Below are positions 22,440 through 37,340 of a stretch of 64,000 bases of DNA, one piece after another. The DNA is taken from positions 690,469 through 754,468 of the forward strand of contig JAQFVV010000253.1 of assembly GCA_028023455.1 (NCBI GenBank), read 5' to 3'. Within the stretch, counting starts at the first letter, position 1; every line of letters starts with the position of its first letter. A program made the position numbers and the translations under genes. Under the pieces are notes generated by a model. That model made no database searches, had not been told where the DNA came from, and saw only the letters and a program-made list of their open reading frames with translations. The stretch is from Epiperipatus broadwayi. Taxonomy: Eukaryota; Onychophora; Udeonychophora; Euonychophora; Peripatidae.

Positions 22440-24250
22440 CTCATCTTGAAAAAAAAAGTTTAATTGAAAGATGGATTGAATAAATTTTGGTGGCCAGCCA
22501 AAACTAATTTCGAACTATACCATAAACTTAAATGATTAACTGTATCAAATGCATTGACTAATTCAGTAAAAGCAATGTATAAATCGCTAATTTCTTCCCC
22601 AATACTTTTTTTGCATTTCTCTAGTGCTTCTTGGTTCTATAAAATCAAACTATTCACCTGAGATTGTAAATAATCTATTCAGCAAATTCTTTAAACTTAC
22701 CTTTTCTATAGTGGATAATAATAATATACTACAATAATTATTGAAATTTTGTGCATTAATTTTATTTTTAAAAAGTGGAACAATAGAAGCACCTTTAAGG
22801 CATATCACAACTTTATTTATCCATATGTATCTTTAAAAAAAATTATTATTTTTGAAGCTAAAATATCCCCACCACATTTTAAAACATGTCCAGGATTTTA
22901 TCAGGAGTTGCAGCTTTTCCACTTTTAAGATTACACTAGCTGCTTTGGCTTCACTAAGCTGGATATTTTTGTTCAAATCTAAATGATGGATATATCATTA
23001 AAAATCCTCATCTCAATTTTTGTATCACTATTCAAAATATAATCAAAATATTTCTTCCATCTATTCAAAATATCTTTTCCATCATATTAGAAAATGTCAT
23101 TGCAGGATTTAAGCAAATTATACTACCATTTATTGTTTTCAGTGCATCAATAAATCTATAATGACGGTGATCAGCAAATCTCTGTTTTAATCCACAGTTC
23201 TAATCCATTAATCATTTTAAGCATTCTTGTCAGTTCCTGTTTTGGCTTTAGATCTTTTAGATTAGTATGAAGTTCCAAATTTAATCTATTATTTTGATAA
23301 GCAGAAAATGTTAGTTTCCTCTTAATCAAATTACTAATAATAAAATGGTTGATAGGAAACAAGTCATGATTCTTCTTTCTAACGAACCCAAGGATATGCT
23401 TCAATAATACGACAATCCTAACATCCAAATGAGCAAGTTAGTACGTAATAACTATCGAAATTAAGTGTGTTTAGTAGATGCAACTAAAAAATGAACATTC
23501 ATTTTCTTGTGAATATGGTTACAGTAAAATGTACATTTTAATGCATGACTCTTATTAATCTAGGAGTGTAATACCAATCTATATCCATCCAAAAATCTGT
23601 ACTTGTAAATGTTAGTACTAAGACTTCTTTTGTATTTTCTAAGCACAATGTGATCTATTAAATGCTATTGTTTGGAAGTGGGTGCATCATAATTCTTTTA
23701 CAGTGGTTTTTCCATCTAAAACTTGTTTATAATTATCCGCCCATGAATTGTGCCAAAATTTAAGAACAAGAAATAATTTGAATTTATACTATTAATACCA
23801 TTATTGCCAAAAATATTTTGTCAAAATATACTATTTGAAACACTGCATTTAAAGTCTCTAAAAAGAACAGTGATCTTTTAATTGCATTGTGATAATAAAG
23901 CTTCCCAGCAAGGAAAAGAGTTTTGTTTTCTCAATTTCTCTAAATCTAAAGCTGAAGTAAAAATACTAATAAAATGAGCACTGGTATCATTAACCCATGC
24001 AAGTTATCATACTATTATCCTTTTATTGATACAAAAAAATTCTGCAATAAAAGATACTAAATTAAACTGTATAGTAAATCCAAAACCTTGCATCTTTCTT
24101 TCATTGACTTATTAACTTTTCAAAAAAATGTTGTTGTCATTCTAGTAAACTTTCTATCTTTGGAAGACATGATTCACTAAGTGTTGCTAAATCGATCTTA
24201 AATCTTGACAGTTCTTTAACCATCACTGAAGTTTTCCATTCTGCTCTTGA
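22440..24250 (-). pseudogene. Heavily decayed LINE (endonuclease plus RT)
   Basis: On the minus strand, fragments in several frames follow LINE order. Near 24215-24150: ELSRFKIDLATLSESCLPK (endonuclease start). Near 24000-23890: a NDTSAHFISIFTSALDLEK stretch, in the place of the usual SAYAPT motif. Near 23170-23430 is an 85-codon open piece with DLKPKQELTRM. Near 22760 is IVPLFKNKINAQNFNNYC (pre-palm RT). Near 22560: DLYIAFTELVNAFDTVNHL, the A motif of the RT palm. Stops and shifts are frequent throughout, so it is much older than the other LINEs here and comes from a different family. The clade cannot be named by eye. Confidence 0.6.
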
Positions 24251-24749
24251 AGATTTTGTATATTGTAAACTTTGCATATTTCATGTATTTATTAAAACCA
24301 TATATTCCTGACTTAATATACGTTTCACCTATTTCCCCCACATCTGTGTTAGATTTAAACCCTATCTGAATACATGTATAGAAGTGCCAACACAGTTATA
24401 TATGTGTTATCACACAAGTACATATGAGTAAATGACTGTAATAAATATATACTACAGTATTTACATTTTATTTTAAATCAAATCTTTTGAATTATAGATT
24501 TCATTTTATTAAAATGACATTGATTTGTTATTTTATATATAAAAAATCACATGTATATGTATGAAATTCATGTATCACCATGATACATATATAACAAAAT
24601 CTTATTTAAGAATTTCTGATAATTTTTAATTTTAAATTAAAGTTGTAGTAAATAAGAATCACACCACTGTGCACCTGTTAAATATATCTTGTGAGTGAGG
24701 TTTTTAAATCTTATTTTTCACAATAATATTTGCAAAAATGTATTTTAAC

Positions 24750-25245
24750 TCAGACTTTCACATGACCCATTACTCTCAGTGCCATCTCATATGGTTGACC
24801 CACCTGATCACACACATGTTGAAAAGATAAATAATCACCAATATATGTATTTTATGATAAACCAGCAATCATCAATTGGTCTAGATTACTATCTCCACAC
24901 ATATATACAATCAGTGCTCAGCTTTATATTAAGATAGCCAATTTTCATACTTTAATGAACATGCTTCAAACTACTCCAACCCACAACTCTTTAACATTCC
25001 ATTTCATTGAAAATTTGATGATGGAATATTAAAAACCCATGTTAGTGCCAAGTTGTCATACCCATGTTGACATATTAATAATTCTGACCCCTCATGTACA
25101 GGAGAAAAATCCATTTATACGTACATATGCGAGGGATAGGCAGACCTTTTACACACTATTTATATAAATTAATACAACATGTGTGTGATAAGGTGGGTCA
25201 GCAATATGAGATGGCACTGAGAGTAGTTGGTCATGTAAAAGTCTG
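24750..25245. mobile_element. MITE-like element with ~72-bp terminal inverted repeats
   Basis: The left end (24750-24821) and right end (25175-25245) are reverse complements with few mismatches. For example cagtgccatctcatatggtt on the left matches the complement of tatgagatggcactg on the right. The 350-bp centre is non-coding and unrelated to the arms. Length, long inverted ends and lack of ORF fit a non-autonomous DNA transposon. The flanks do not show an obvious target duplication. Confidence 0.7.
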
Positions 25246-25259
25246 AATTTGAATCCGTA

Positions 25260-26460
25260 TATATTACATATATAAATACAGGTTTAAGCCTGTACAATGT
25301 AGTAAAAATGTATTTTGTAAATAACAAAATTCACTGAGCTAGAACTATTGTGAAGTCTTATGAGAATTGAGATGGCCCAAGTTAGATTAAAAGTACTTGG
25401 CTTAAAATTCAAACAATGGTTAAATCAATTTGGTAAATTAAAAATAAGTGCTAATAGATTTACCAGCTGTAAATCCTAGTTGTTGACAAAATAATATAGG
25501 AGTTGAAAATCATATAAAGACGCATATATTTTTGACACTCTTATCTGACTCTATAAATTTTAACCTGTGTTGTTACCAAAATTCATGGCCATTTTTACTT
25601 TAATACTAGTAAAGTAGGAAATCATAGATTGCTAATTTTCCAGCAGGAAGATGATCTTAACCCCATCCTACATGTCACAATGGCTTGCAACCATCATCAT
25701 GGAAATGGGAGATTTCTAGTCACAGCCTGCTGTATAATGAAGACATCTTAGACCATGCAACCTATCTAGAGAAGAGCACTACTATCTGATGAGCCTGAAG
25801 TACCAGCTGCAGATAAAGAAGATTGATAATATTTCTTCAAAAGAACACAGAGCTCTTCATCCATCTTTAAATATGTAATCTTTCATATTATGTTATCCTA
25901 TGTGATGTAATTGAACATTCACTATTTCAATGCCTAAAATCCTATTAAAATAATATAAAATTACAACTATATAAACTTGCCTGAATTTACTTCTGTAAAC
26001 ATAATTTTATTCCTCTAAATTAAATTAACTATAATAAGTTAATTATCTCAATTTCTTTAATACAGCTGTTATGCTTATATTTATTGTTTTAATCATTTAC
26101 TTCAATTTAATTTTTATATGTTATAATATGCCAATATTTTGAAACACTGAATACTAATTTTTAATCAACTTTTAACGGCGAGATAATTATTAAAATATCC
26201 GTTTTAATACTTTAAGAATGCTACTTAGCATATGAATGCTATTTCATAATCCTATTATGCTAGATAATAACTGATTACTATGCACTCGTTATTATCATTT
26301 ATTTATATTTGCATTATATTTCATTATGGTTTGCATAGTCAGTTATTATAATTATGACATTTTGATATCTGTTAGTTATGAGTAATATGCTAGCTAGAGC
26401 TATTAAAGGTATATTGTTAATGTTGATTAATGCACATCAAATATTCTTTCTCCTCCTTAA
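25260..26460. other. Anonymous DNA
   Basis: No coding signal. The part 25600-25880 is less AT-rich than its surroundings but gives no ORF I can assign. Confidence 0.4.
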
Positions 26461-26467
26461 TTTATAT

Positions 26468-26471
26468 ATAG

Positions 26472-26523
<52 letters not shown>

Positions 26524-26527
26524 TAAA

Positions 26528-26577
<50 letters not shown>

Positions 26578-26588
26578 TTTAATATTTA
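26468..26588. repeat. Double (AT)n array enclosing a perfect hairpin
   Basis: Two AT runs are separated by ttaaatctg. The second run is closed by cagatttaa, so the bases from about 26520 to 26588 can fold into one long hairpin with an AT stem. Confidence 0.85.
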
Positions 26589-26599
26589 ACTTAGATCAT

Positions 26600-27031
26600 A
26601 ACACAGTTTAGCCCTTTCAGTTAACATAATTATAATGCCACTTTTAAGAACTGGTTTGTGTTAATTTAGCAGGTAGACGTTATCTGTTTTAGGCACAATT
26701 AATTAATTATATATATATATTCATATTTGTATTTTACTTACACATTGCTAGTATGTCTTTACTAAGTACACTTGCACATAAGGTCTTGTTATGCCTTCTG
26801 ATGGGTATGCGGTAGTGGTCGCTCCCATCCACTTTAGTTCAGGTATGGCTACTTTTTATAACTGGAGCATGAGTGTCCAGATCATTTTGTAAAGCCTATT
26901 CAATTTCCTGAACTAGATATGTTCATATTATGCTAGCAAGCCATCCAGTCTTAGGGCACTAAACATTTGATACTGCAGTCCATGAATAATTACTCACTCA
27001 CACCGCAGATTTATTCTTAGTGTTTATTTAG

Positions 27032-27036
<5 letters not shown>
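26600..27036. other. Anonymous DNA
   Basis: 26740-27000 is less AT-rich and might be a dispersed repeat, but nothing in it is identifiable. Confidence 0.4.

Positions 27037-27116
<80 letters not shown>
27037..27116. repeat. (AT)n microsatellite
   Basis: About 80 bp of uninterrupted AT. Confidence 0.95.
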
Positions 27117-27119
<3 letters not shown>

Positions 27120-27900
27120 AATCTAAAAGTAACCAGTTATTTTCTTCCTTGATAATTAATTTGTCAGCATTAGTCTGAAACCCATCTTAGTTACCTGGTT
27201 GAATCTACATCTTGAGCTTAATTATTCGCTCAACCTTTAATACATATAACAATCATCTTGGCATTGTATGTGATAATCATCACAGCTAAATTATTAGCTT
27301 GTAATGTTAGCAAACCAAGGAAAAATAGGTTTGGCATATTAAATATTATAGTCATGACTTTGATAACTGCACAAACACATGTTCTTATCTATATGTTAAG
27401 ATGAGATTGCTGTATTAATCGGGTCTCATCTACTATCTAATGCCTGCGTGTGTTAATTCATATATTAACACTGTATAATCAATGTCATTTTGTTTTCCTT
27501 TAAATTATTTAATTATCTTAATAAACTTATTTAAATTATAAACTGTTTCATGTCTGTTTGCTCGCAATCCAACCCCAATTCCTTAATGATTTTTATTTGT
27601 TGAATATGCATTATTTTCATTAAATCAATTAGCATATTAAGTAATCTATTTAACCCTTAAGTTATAGTTAAATTATTAATTTCCCTTGAGTCTCATGTTT
27701 CTTCCTGTCCGGAGTTGGCTTGCTGAAGAAATTGAGACCAAATGTAACCTCAGAAATGTCATTCATAAGGTGTTAAATCACAGAGTACTGGTAAATGAGC
27801 TTGGCCGGATTCGGGATCTTACATCTCATTTCAGTCAGCTTTGTTATATTTTTCCTGGACTCAGGATTTTGTTGCATGAATGTACAAATTGACCGTTACA
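27117..27900. other. Anonymous DNA with a 68-codon ORF
   Basis: The plus ORF at 27686-27892 (SWLAEEIETKCNLRNV ...) is less AT-rich than its flanks and may be a fragment of an unknown gene or repeat. I do not recognise it. It stops next to the tail of the inverted LINE. Confidence 0.35.
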
Positions 27901-29119
27901 CTATCATCATCATCATCAACCATTATCAATCCACTGCAGGATGAAGGTCTCTCCAAGTTTAATCCATCTTCTCTGATCTTTAGCTTCTCTTCTCCATATC
28001 ACTCCTGCACACTTTCTTATTTCATCCATCCATCTCACATGTGGTTTCTTTCTGGGTCTTTTACAATCTTTTGGAATTCCATTTAAGATTTCAATTGTTC
28101 ATCTATTATCATCTCTTCTAGCAATATGTCCAGCCCAACTCCACTTCAATCTTTTAATTTTTTCAATGAGGTCAATAATACCTGTTTGTTCTCTTACCCA
28201 TACATTGCGTTTTCAATCTCTTCTTATTACTCCCAACATGCATCTCTCCATATTTCTTTGAGTGGTCTGGAGTCTCTGTATTGCTCTTCTATCAAGTGTC
28301 CAAGTCTCAGATTCATAAGTAAGAACTGGTAAAACACATTTGTTATAAAACCTTTCTTTTCAAACACAAAGGCATATTTCCTTTTAGTATCAAGTTATTT
28401 CTACCAAAAGCACTCCAACCAAGTTTAATTCTATGATTAATTTCATCCATTATGTCTCCATCTGTATTAATAATCTGACCAAGGTATTTGTAACTGTTAA
28501 CTTCTTCTAATTCATCATAATCAATCTTTATTTTCATATTTTGAGCAAATTAATTAAACATTACTTTAGTCTTTTTAACATTTATCTTGAGTCCTACGTT
28601 CCTACTTTCATCTGATAACTCATGCAACATTTCCTGCAGCTCTGAAGCATTATTTGCAAAAACAACTATATCATCTGCAAAATCTAAATGACTTACATAA
28701 TCTCCATTTACTTTCACTCCTTTAGTTTCCCATTTTAATCCACAAAATACTTCTTGCAGCACTGCTGTAAAGAGTTTTGGAGATATGGAATCACCTTGTC
28801 TTACACCTTTCTCAATGTTGACTTTCCCAGTATCATTATGTAATTTAATTGTTGCTGTAACATTTTTATAAATATTCTTTAAAATATGACAATATCCTGG
28901 ATCTATACCTTGATGATCCAATACTTTAATCACTGAAGAAATGTTTATAGAATCAAATGCCTTTTCATAATCTACAAATCCAAAACATAATGGCAACTCA
29001 TATTCATCTGTCCTTTCTATAACTTCTCTCAACACCTGTATATGATCTACTGTACTAGAATCACTTTTAAATCCAGCTTGTTTCCTTGGTTTGGTGGAAA
29101 TCCAATGTTCTTTGTAGGG
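27901..29119 (-). mobile_element. 5'-truncated RTE-like LINE, inverted relative of 12102-14912
   Basis: The minus strand carries the RT palm to C-terminus of the same family: KQAGFKSDSSTVDHIQ, VDYEKAFDSI, VRQGDSISPKLFTAVLQ, HLDFADDIVVF and YKYLGQIINTDG in frames 28550-29224 and 28343-28537. It then becomes unreadable in one frame. The (ATC)n tract at 27901-27919 is its 3' tail. Homology begins at about 29119 inside the RT, so the 5' part, including the whole endonuclease, is missing, as happens in incomplete reverse transcription. It keeps the segment after GDSIS that the longer copy has lost. Confidence 0.85.
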
Positions 29120-31000
29120 AAAAATTAGATTTATAATAATATTTTTTAGTATTTTACTACTTCCTGCTTTTCTATTAATATTGATATTATGATTATTATT
29201 TCTATTGTTGCAAGAGTAAATCATGAGGCATACAAGACCAATCTTTTCACTTCAATGGCAAGCAGCAAGATTCCTACATAGAATTTATTATCTTTGTCTG
29301 CTGGAATTTTCTGTCTCAAATTCAATTCCAAACAGACTCATTAGTGATTGTACTGCCTTAAATAAAGACACAATTAAGGATTGTCAAAGACTGTTCTCTC
29401 ATTTCTGTTTTTATTCTAAATAGCTTGAATTAAAAGAGAGAGAAAGAGAGAATTGGAGTCAGAAATCCTCGTGTGTGTTTGTAAAAGTATATCATATAAT
29501 ATAATAGTATTAAAGTCAGAAATTCTATTACAATATATGTTATACTTTAAAAACAAATTATTTGTTATATCGTTACATGTAATTGTTTATTTGCTAGAAA
29601 TACTTTATAGTGATTAGTATGAGCTAAAACAACTTCAGGGTGTAATTGTTATGTATTTTTCTCACTTGTTTAGGATGTAAGTTTGAATATGAGTACATTT
29701 TTTAAGTTAGTTGACGCCATACTTTTTCGGATACACAGCCCATAATCAATTTAATTTACTGTCTCATTATTGATTATTAAACTGTAGTTACATATTATTA
29801 TATGAAGGGCTAAAACAAAAATAAAAACTATAAAAATTTCATCAATCAATATTTTAATAATTTGGGGAATAATATTATTTTCATTAATATTCTTTGAGAA
29901 AGACGTAATGTAAACGCTTTATAATCATTGAATGATTTCTGGAGAAAATATTTTTGTTGTGATGCCCCCCAAAATTTTGTAAAGTGAAACAAAATATAAA
30001 ATATCTCGACTTAAATTTAAATTTAATAATAAAATTTAATATAAAATTTAAAAAACAAAAAAACACCAAATTTTTAATTAAAAAATAATAAAAATTTTAT
30101 AAAACAAAATTTTGTTGTAGATCTGTAATTGATTTCATATGAAACAATGTATGTTTTAATATTACCTTGCTGATGTATGTTTTAATATATCCCCAAGAGC
30201 GAGAAAATATGATGTATCCGATTGGATTATTTCTTCAGAATCGGTTATGACTTCATAGGATTTTAAAAATTTATCTGTGAAGCTCTTGAAATTAAACTAC
30301 AGATAAAATAAATAATTTAAATGAATAAAATTCTTAAATAAATTTTAAAAATTAAGTATCCTTAATAATATCATTTTTCTAAGATGTCCTTCAATTCTTT
30401 TTGCATTGCATATATGAGATTCTTATAAAATTAGAGTATTACCTCCTACGCTCTTTTATCATCTTTCACTAAATTACCAGTTTCGCTGACTAACAGACTT
30501 CATCCGATCTCGCAACAAGTTTTGAATTTGGAAGAAAATTATTAAGAGATTTAGGCATCTAAATCTATTAGATAAATAATGAAATTGATTTTTATTTACT
30601 TTAAATATTCGAGTTTTAATTTACTTTATGTATATATATATATATATTATTCTAAAAAAAGAAAAAAACTTTTTAAAATATAAATTTTTTAAAGAAATTG
30701 TAATGAAAGTACAAATTAGTCATTTTCAGTTTCCATCAAATATATTATCGATATGTCATGTTAATTTATTAATTTGAAACTCAATAAATCTTATCTCACA
30801 ATTTCAACTGTCATTGTTAATTATTCATAAATGAATATGGCCTCACTAAGTTTAGAAAAGAAATATAAAGCAAACAAAAATTAAAATTGAATTTTTCAAG
30901 ATGAAACAAGTTCATCTCTTGAAGACAAATACATGTCATACATCGATATAATGATCCTTTAGTTCCTTTTTAACATATTGTAGTGTTATGACACTGATTC
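29120..31000. other. Anonymous AT-rich DNA
   Basis: No supported gene. Short (AT) runs lie near 30630-30650, and 29990-30120 is extremely A/T-rich. Confidence 0.5.
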
Positions 31001-31006
31001 TGTATC

Positions 31007-32757
31007 AGATCTTCTGGTAAAAGCCTGAAATCCAGGCAAAGCCACTTGGAGCATTGATACTAGACAAAATCAATGAAATATAACATTACCAGGCCGCAAC
31101 TTTTTGATTTTTTTTTATAATACGACGTGATTTTTTTTTTTTTATCTATTAAACAAATTTTGATTTTATTTAAAACATGATTTCTTTATTGTTTAACAAA
31201 TTGTTATATTAATTTTCGTTGTTGTTTTTTTTTTTTTTTTTGTAATCTCACATTTTTCTTTATTCCAATAAATTTTGCTAATTTAATTTTGTGTACTTTT
31301 TATTTTGATGATTTTAAAACTTTGTACCATTTCATGACATCCAAAAATTTGTTTTAATCCTGCCACCGATAAAATAGAATACAATTATTTATGACTTGTT
31401 TAGACTTTATTCTACCTTTTCTTTCTTTTTTTTTTTTTTTTTGCTTGACTAAATTGTTTTTTTATTCTTATTATGAAATCGAAAGTAACTTTCGTGTTGT
31501 TGGGGTTAAAAAATTGTTTTGAAACACTCACCCTCGCATCAAGAATTGTAACAAAAAGTCAAGACCTTTTTTTTTTGTTGTTGTTGTTTTAAAAAAAAAT
31601 AACCTTTTTTTTGTTTCATTTTTGACTTTTGTTTATATTTCGTTTGAATTAGCCTTTTCTTTTTTTTGGCTTCTACAATAAAAACAGCTTACTTTTTGGG
31701 GGACTTACCATACTGTTATTATTAAAAGAAAGTACACTGAAAGAGTCATTTATTTCAAACCCCGACCTTGTTTGAAATAGAATGCAATTATTTGCCAATT
31801 GTTTCCAATTTTTTCGACCCTTTTTTTTTTTTTTTTGGGGTTGACAAAATTATTTTTATCTTCCTATTAAATCAAAAGTTAAGTTTATTGTTTTTTGGGG
31901 GGGAATAAAAAAATTGTTTTCAAACTCCGATACTCGGAAAAGTAATTGGAACAAAAAGTCCGTAATTTCGGTCGATTTTCAACAACTTTTTTTTCTCAAC
32001 TCTTTTGACTTTTATTTCTATTTTTTTTTAATTATCTTTTTTTTTGCCTTCTATGATAAACTGCTTTGGGGGTGAGGGGGGTTGGGGTTCCTACTTTGAT
32101 AGTATTAATAAAAAGGAGTCATTTCTTTTAACCCGCTGAAAAAAGAAAATCATCATCCGAATACTTGTCAATTTCTAATGAAATCCAAAAAAAAAACTAC
32201 ACAAACTTTGAACTTTTTGAACCGATTTATTATTTTATTGCTGTAATAATCAAACAATCTTGTATTTGTGAGGACATTATGTGCCTGAAAAAAGGACACA
32301 GTCTCCCTCACCACGCAAAATGTGATTTAGCGCATGAGCTTTTGTGGAAGCATGTTGGAACGTACCCTTTGCCAATTTTTTACATATTAACATTTTTAGG
32401 GAAGGGTGGGGACTGTATGACAATTATTAATAATTAACAACATTATTTAAATAGAAATGACATTACTCTATTACGGAGATTTGAAAAAATGCTACCGCCT
32501 TCATATTTAAACACCCTCAAGTGATACGGCAATCAGCTATGAATAGAACGAATACGCGTAAATAGTTTCGAAGCACAAAAGGCCGTAATATTTTTGTGCA
32601 ATCTCATGTAAAGCAGCCTAGCGATGGGCTAATACAATATGTAAATGTTGTATTAGCCTGTAAGGCCGGCAGCGGCCATCTAAATGACATTTTTATGTGT
32701 TTTGACACTAAATAGTGCCCCAAGCAGCTTTGCCCGGATTTCAGGCTTTTACCGATC
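31007..32757. mobile_element. Possible DNA-transposon-like block bounded by ~100-bp inverted repeats
   Basis: ggtaaaagcctgaaatccag at 31016 recurs inverted at about 32730-32755. The similarity continues inwards for about 100 bp on each side (to the ccaggccgc / gcggcc bases near 31095 and 32670). Between them lie T-rich tandem repeats and an unassigned 90-codon ORF (32165-32437). No transposase is seen. It could equally be two inverted copies of a short repeat that happen to flank the block. Confidence 0.45.
31330..32135 (+). repeat. Degenerate T-rich tandem repeat, ~400-bp period, about two copies
   Basis: Anchors recur about 400 bp apart: gaaatagaat-caattattt near 31372 and 31776, aaaattgttttgaaac / caaac near 31509 and 31910, and aacaaaaagtc near 31551 and 31951. 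Between them are poly-T runs and G runs (tttggggg). A partial third unit may lie on each side. Confidence 0.65.
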
Positions 32758-32871
32758 TTCTTTCTTGTAAAACTTGAAAACCTGGCCTAATCGATTTTTT
32801 ACTGTTCTCAATCATTAGCCATATTCTGCCAAAAATAATAATCATCATATATCTTTTTAATAATATTCATT

Positions 32872-32935
32872 AAGGCTGTAGCCTCTAGCACATGCGTATA
32901 AAATGCGATAATAGGGACCTCTACAAAATCTGTTT
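32872..32935 (+). repeat. Half copy of the hairpin repeat found at 52902-53041
   Basis: aaggctgtagcctc...gcgataatagggacctctac closely follows the left half of the 52.9-kb hairpin (aaggctgtaaacctc...gcaaaggtagggacctctac). The right half is absent. Confidence 0.6.
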
Positions 32936-33003
32936 TCTCTGCTTAGTTTCAAAATACTACCTCATTAATTTTTTTCAAGATATTTTTGTTAGATTACTTT
33001 TAC

Positions 33004-33752
33004 AGAAAGGCTTTAACCTTCTTTATCATATGCACCTTGAACATTTATAATAGTCAAACGATGTCTATTCTTTTGACTATAGAGGGACTTCTTAAACCTT
33101 GATCTAAGATAGTGACTTTATAAAAATAAGAATGGCTGTTTTATTTTTAACCTAAATTCACACTTATATAGGCCAATCTGAAGCATTTTGATTTAGGAGT
33201 GTGAAACTGATAGTGTCTTTACTTTTTAAGTCCACTATTTTCTTTACAATTAACCTTCATGCGAAATCTTGCGATTTATAACAAGTTAATGTTACTATCT
33301 TTATTCTGGAAATATATAAACTATTTTATAAAGTTATTTTTATTTATTAAGCACATAGGAAGTATGTAAATACTTTTAAAAAAGGCTTTAACCTTTAAGG
33401 CTTTAATCTTGATCATATGAGCTTAATAAATAATCATAACTTTACATTAGTTTATATATTTCCAGTATAAAGATTGTAATATTAACTTGCAAATCACAAG
33501 ATTTTTTAAAGGTTAATTTGTAAAGGAAATAGGGAACTTAAAAAGTAAAAAGACTAACAGTTCACCCCCCAAATCAAGATGCTTCAAATTAGCCTATATA
33601 AGTGGGAATTTAAATTAAAGATAAGATGGCCCTTTTTATCTTTATAAAGTCGCTATCTTGGTTTGAGAAGTCCCTCTATAGTCAAAAAAAGACATCATTT
33701 GACTATTATGAACTTTCAAAAAGCATATTATAAATATTAAAGCCTTTTTCTA
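33004..33752. repeat. Fold-back (inverted-repeat) element, ~750 bp
   Basis: The left half (about 33004-33372) is the imperfect reverse complement of the right half (about 33395-33752), with a small loop near 33385. Paired landmarks include gactatagagggacttctt with agaagtccctctatagtc, and cttatataggccaatctgaa with ttcaaattagcctatataag. The motif aagtatgtaaatacttt occurs at the centre and again just outside the right end. It is non-coding. Confidence 0.75.
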
Positions 33753-33973
33753 AAAGTATTTACATACTTCCTATGCACTTAATAAATAATTACAACTTTA
33801 CATTATGTTAGATTAATAAATGGTCCATCTCTTACTCCAATACAATAAATTTGGGTCTAATATACAATTAATATCATTAATATAATTATTCCACTTTAAT
33901 GGAATATTTTTATGTTAAATGCTCACTAGCATTTTGGAAACTATGGCACATCAAATATGAGCTGACTTGCTTT

Positions 33974-37340
<3,367 letters not shown>

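Noticed and set aside
32165-32437. 90-codon ORF
   Set aside because: No recognisable domain and no splice or promoter context. I could not support it as a gene.
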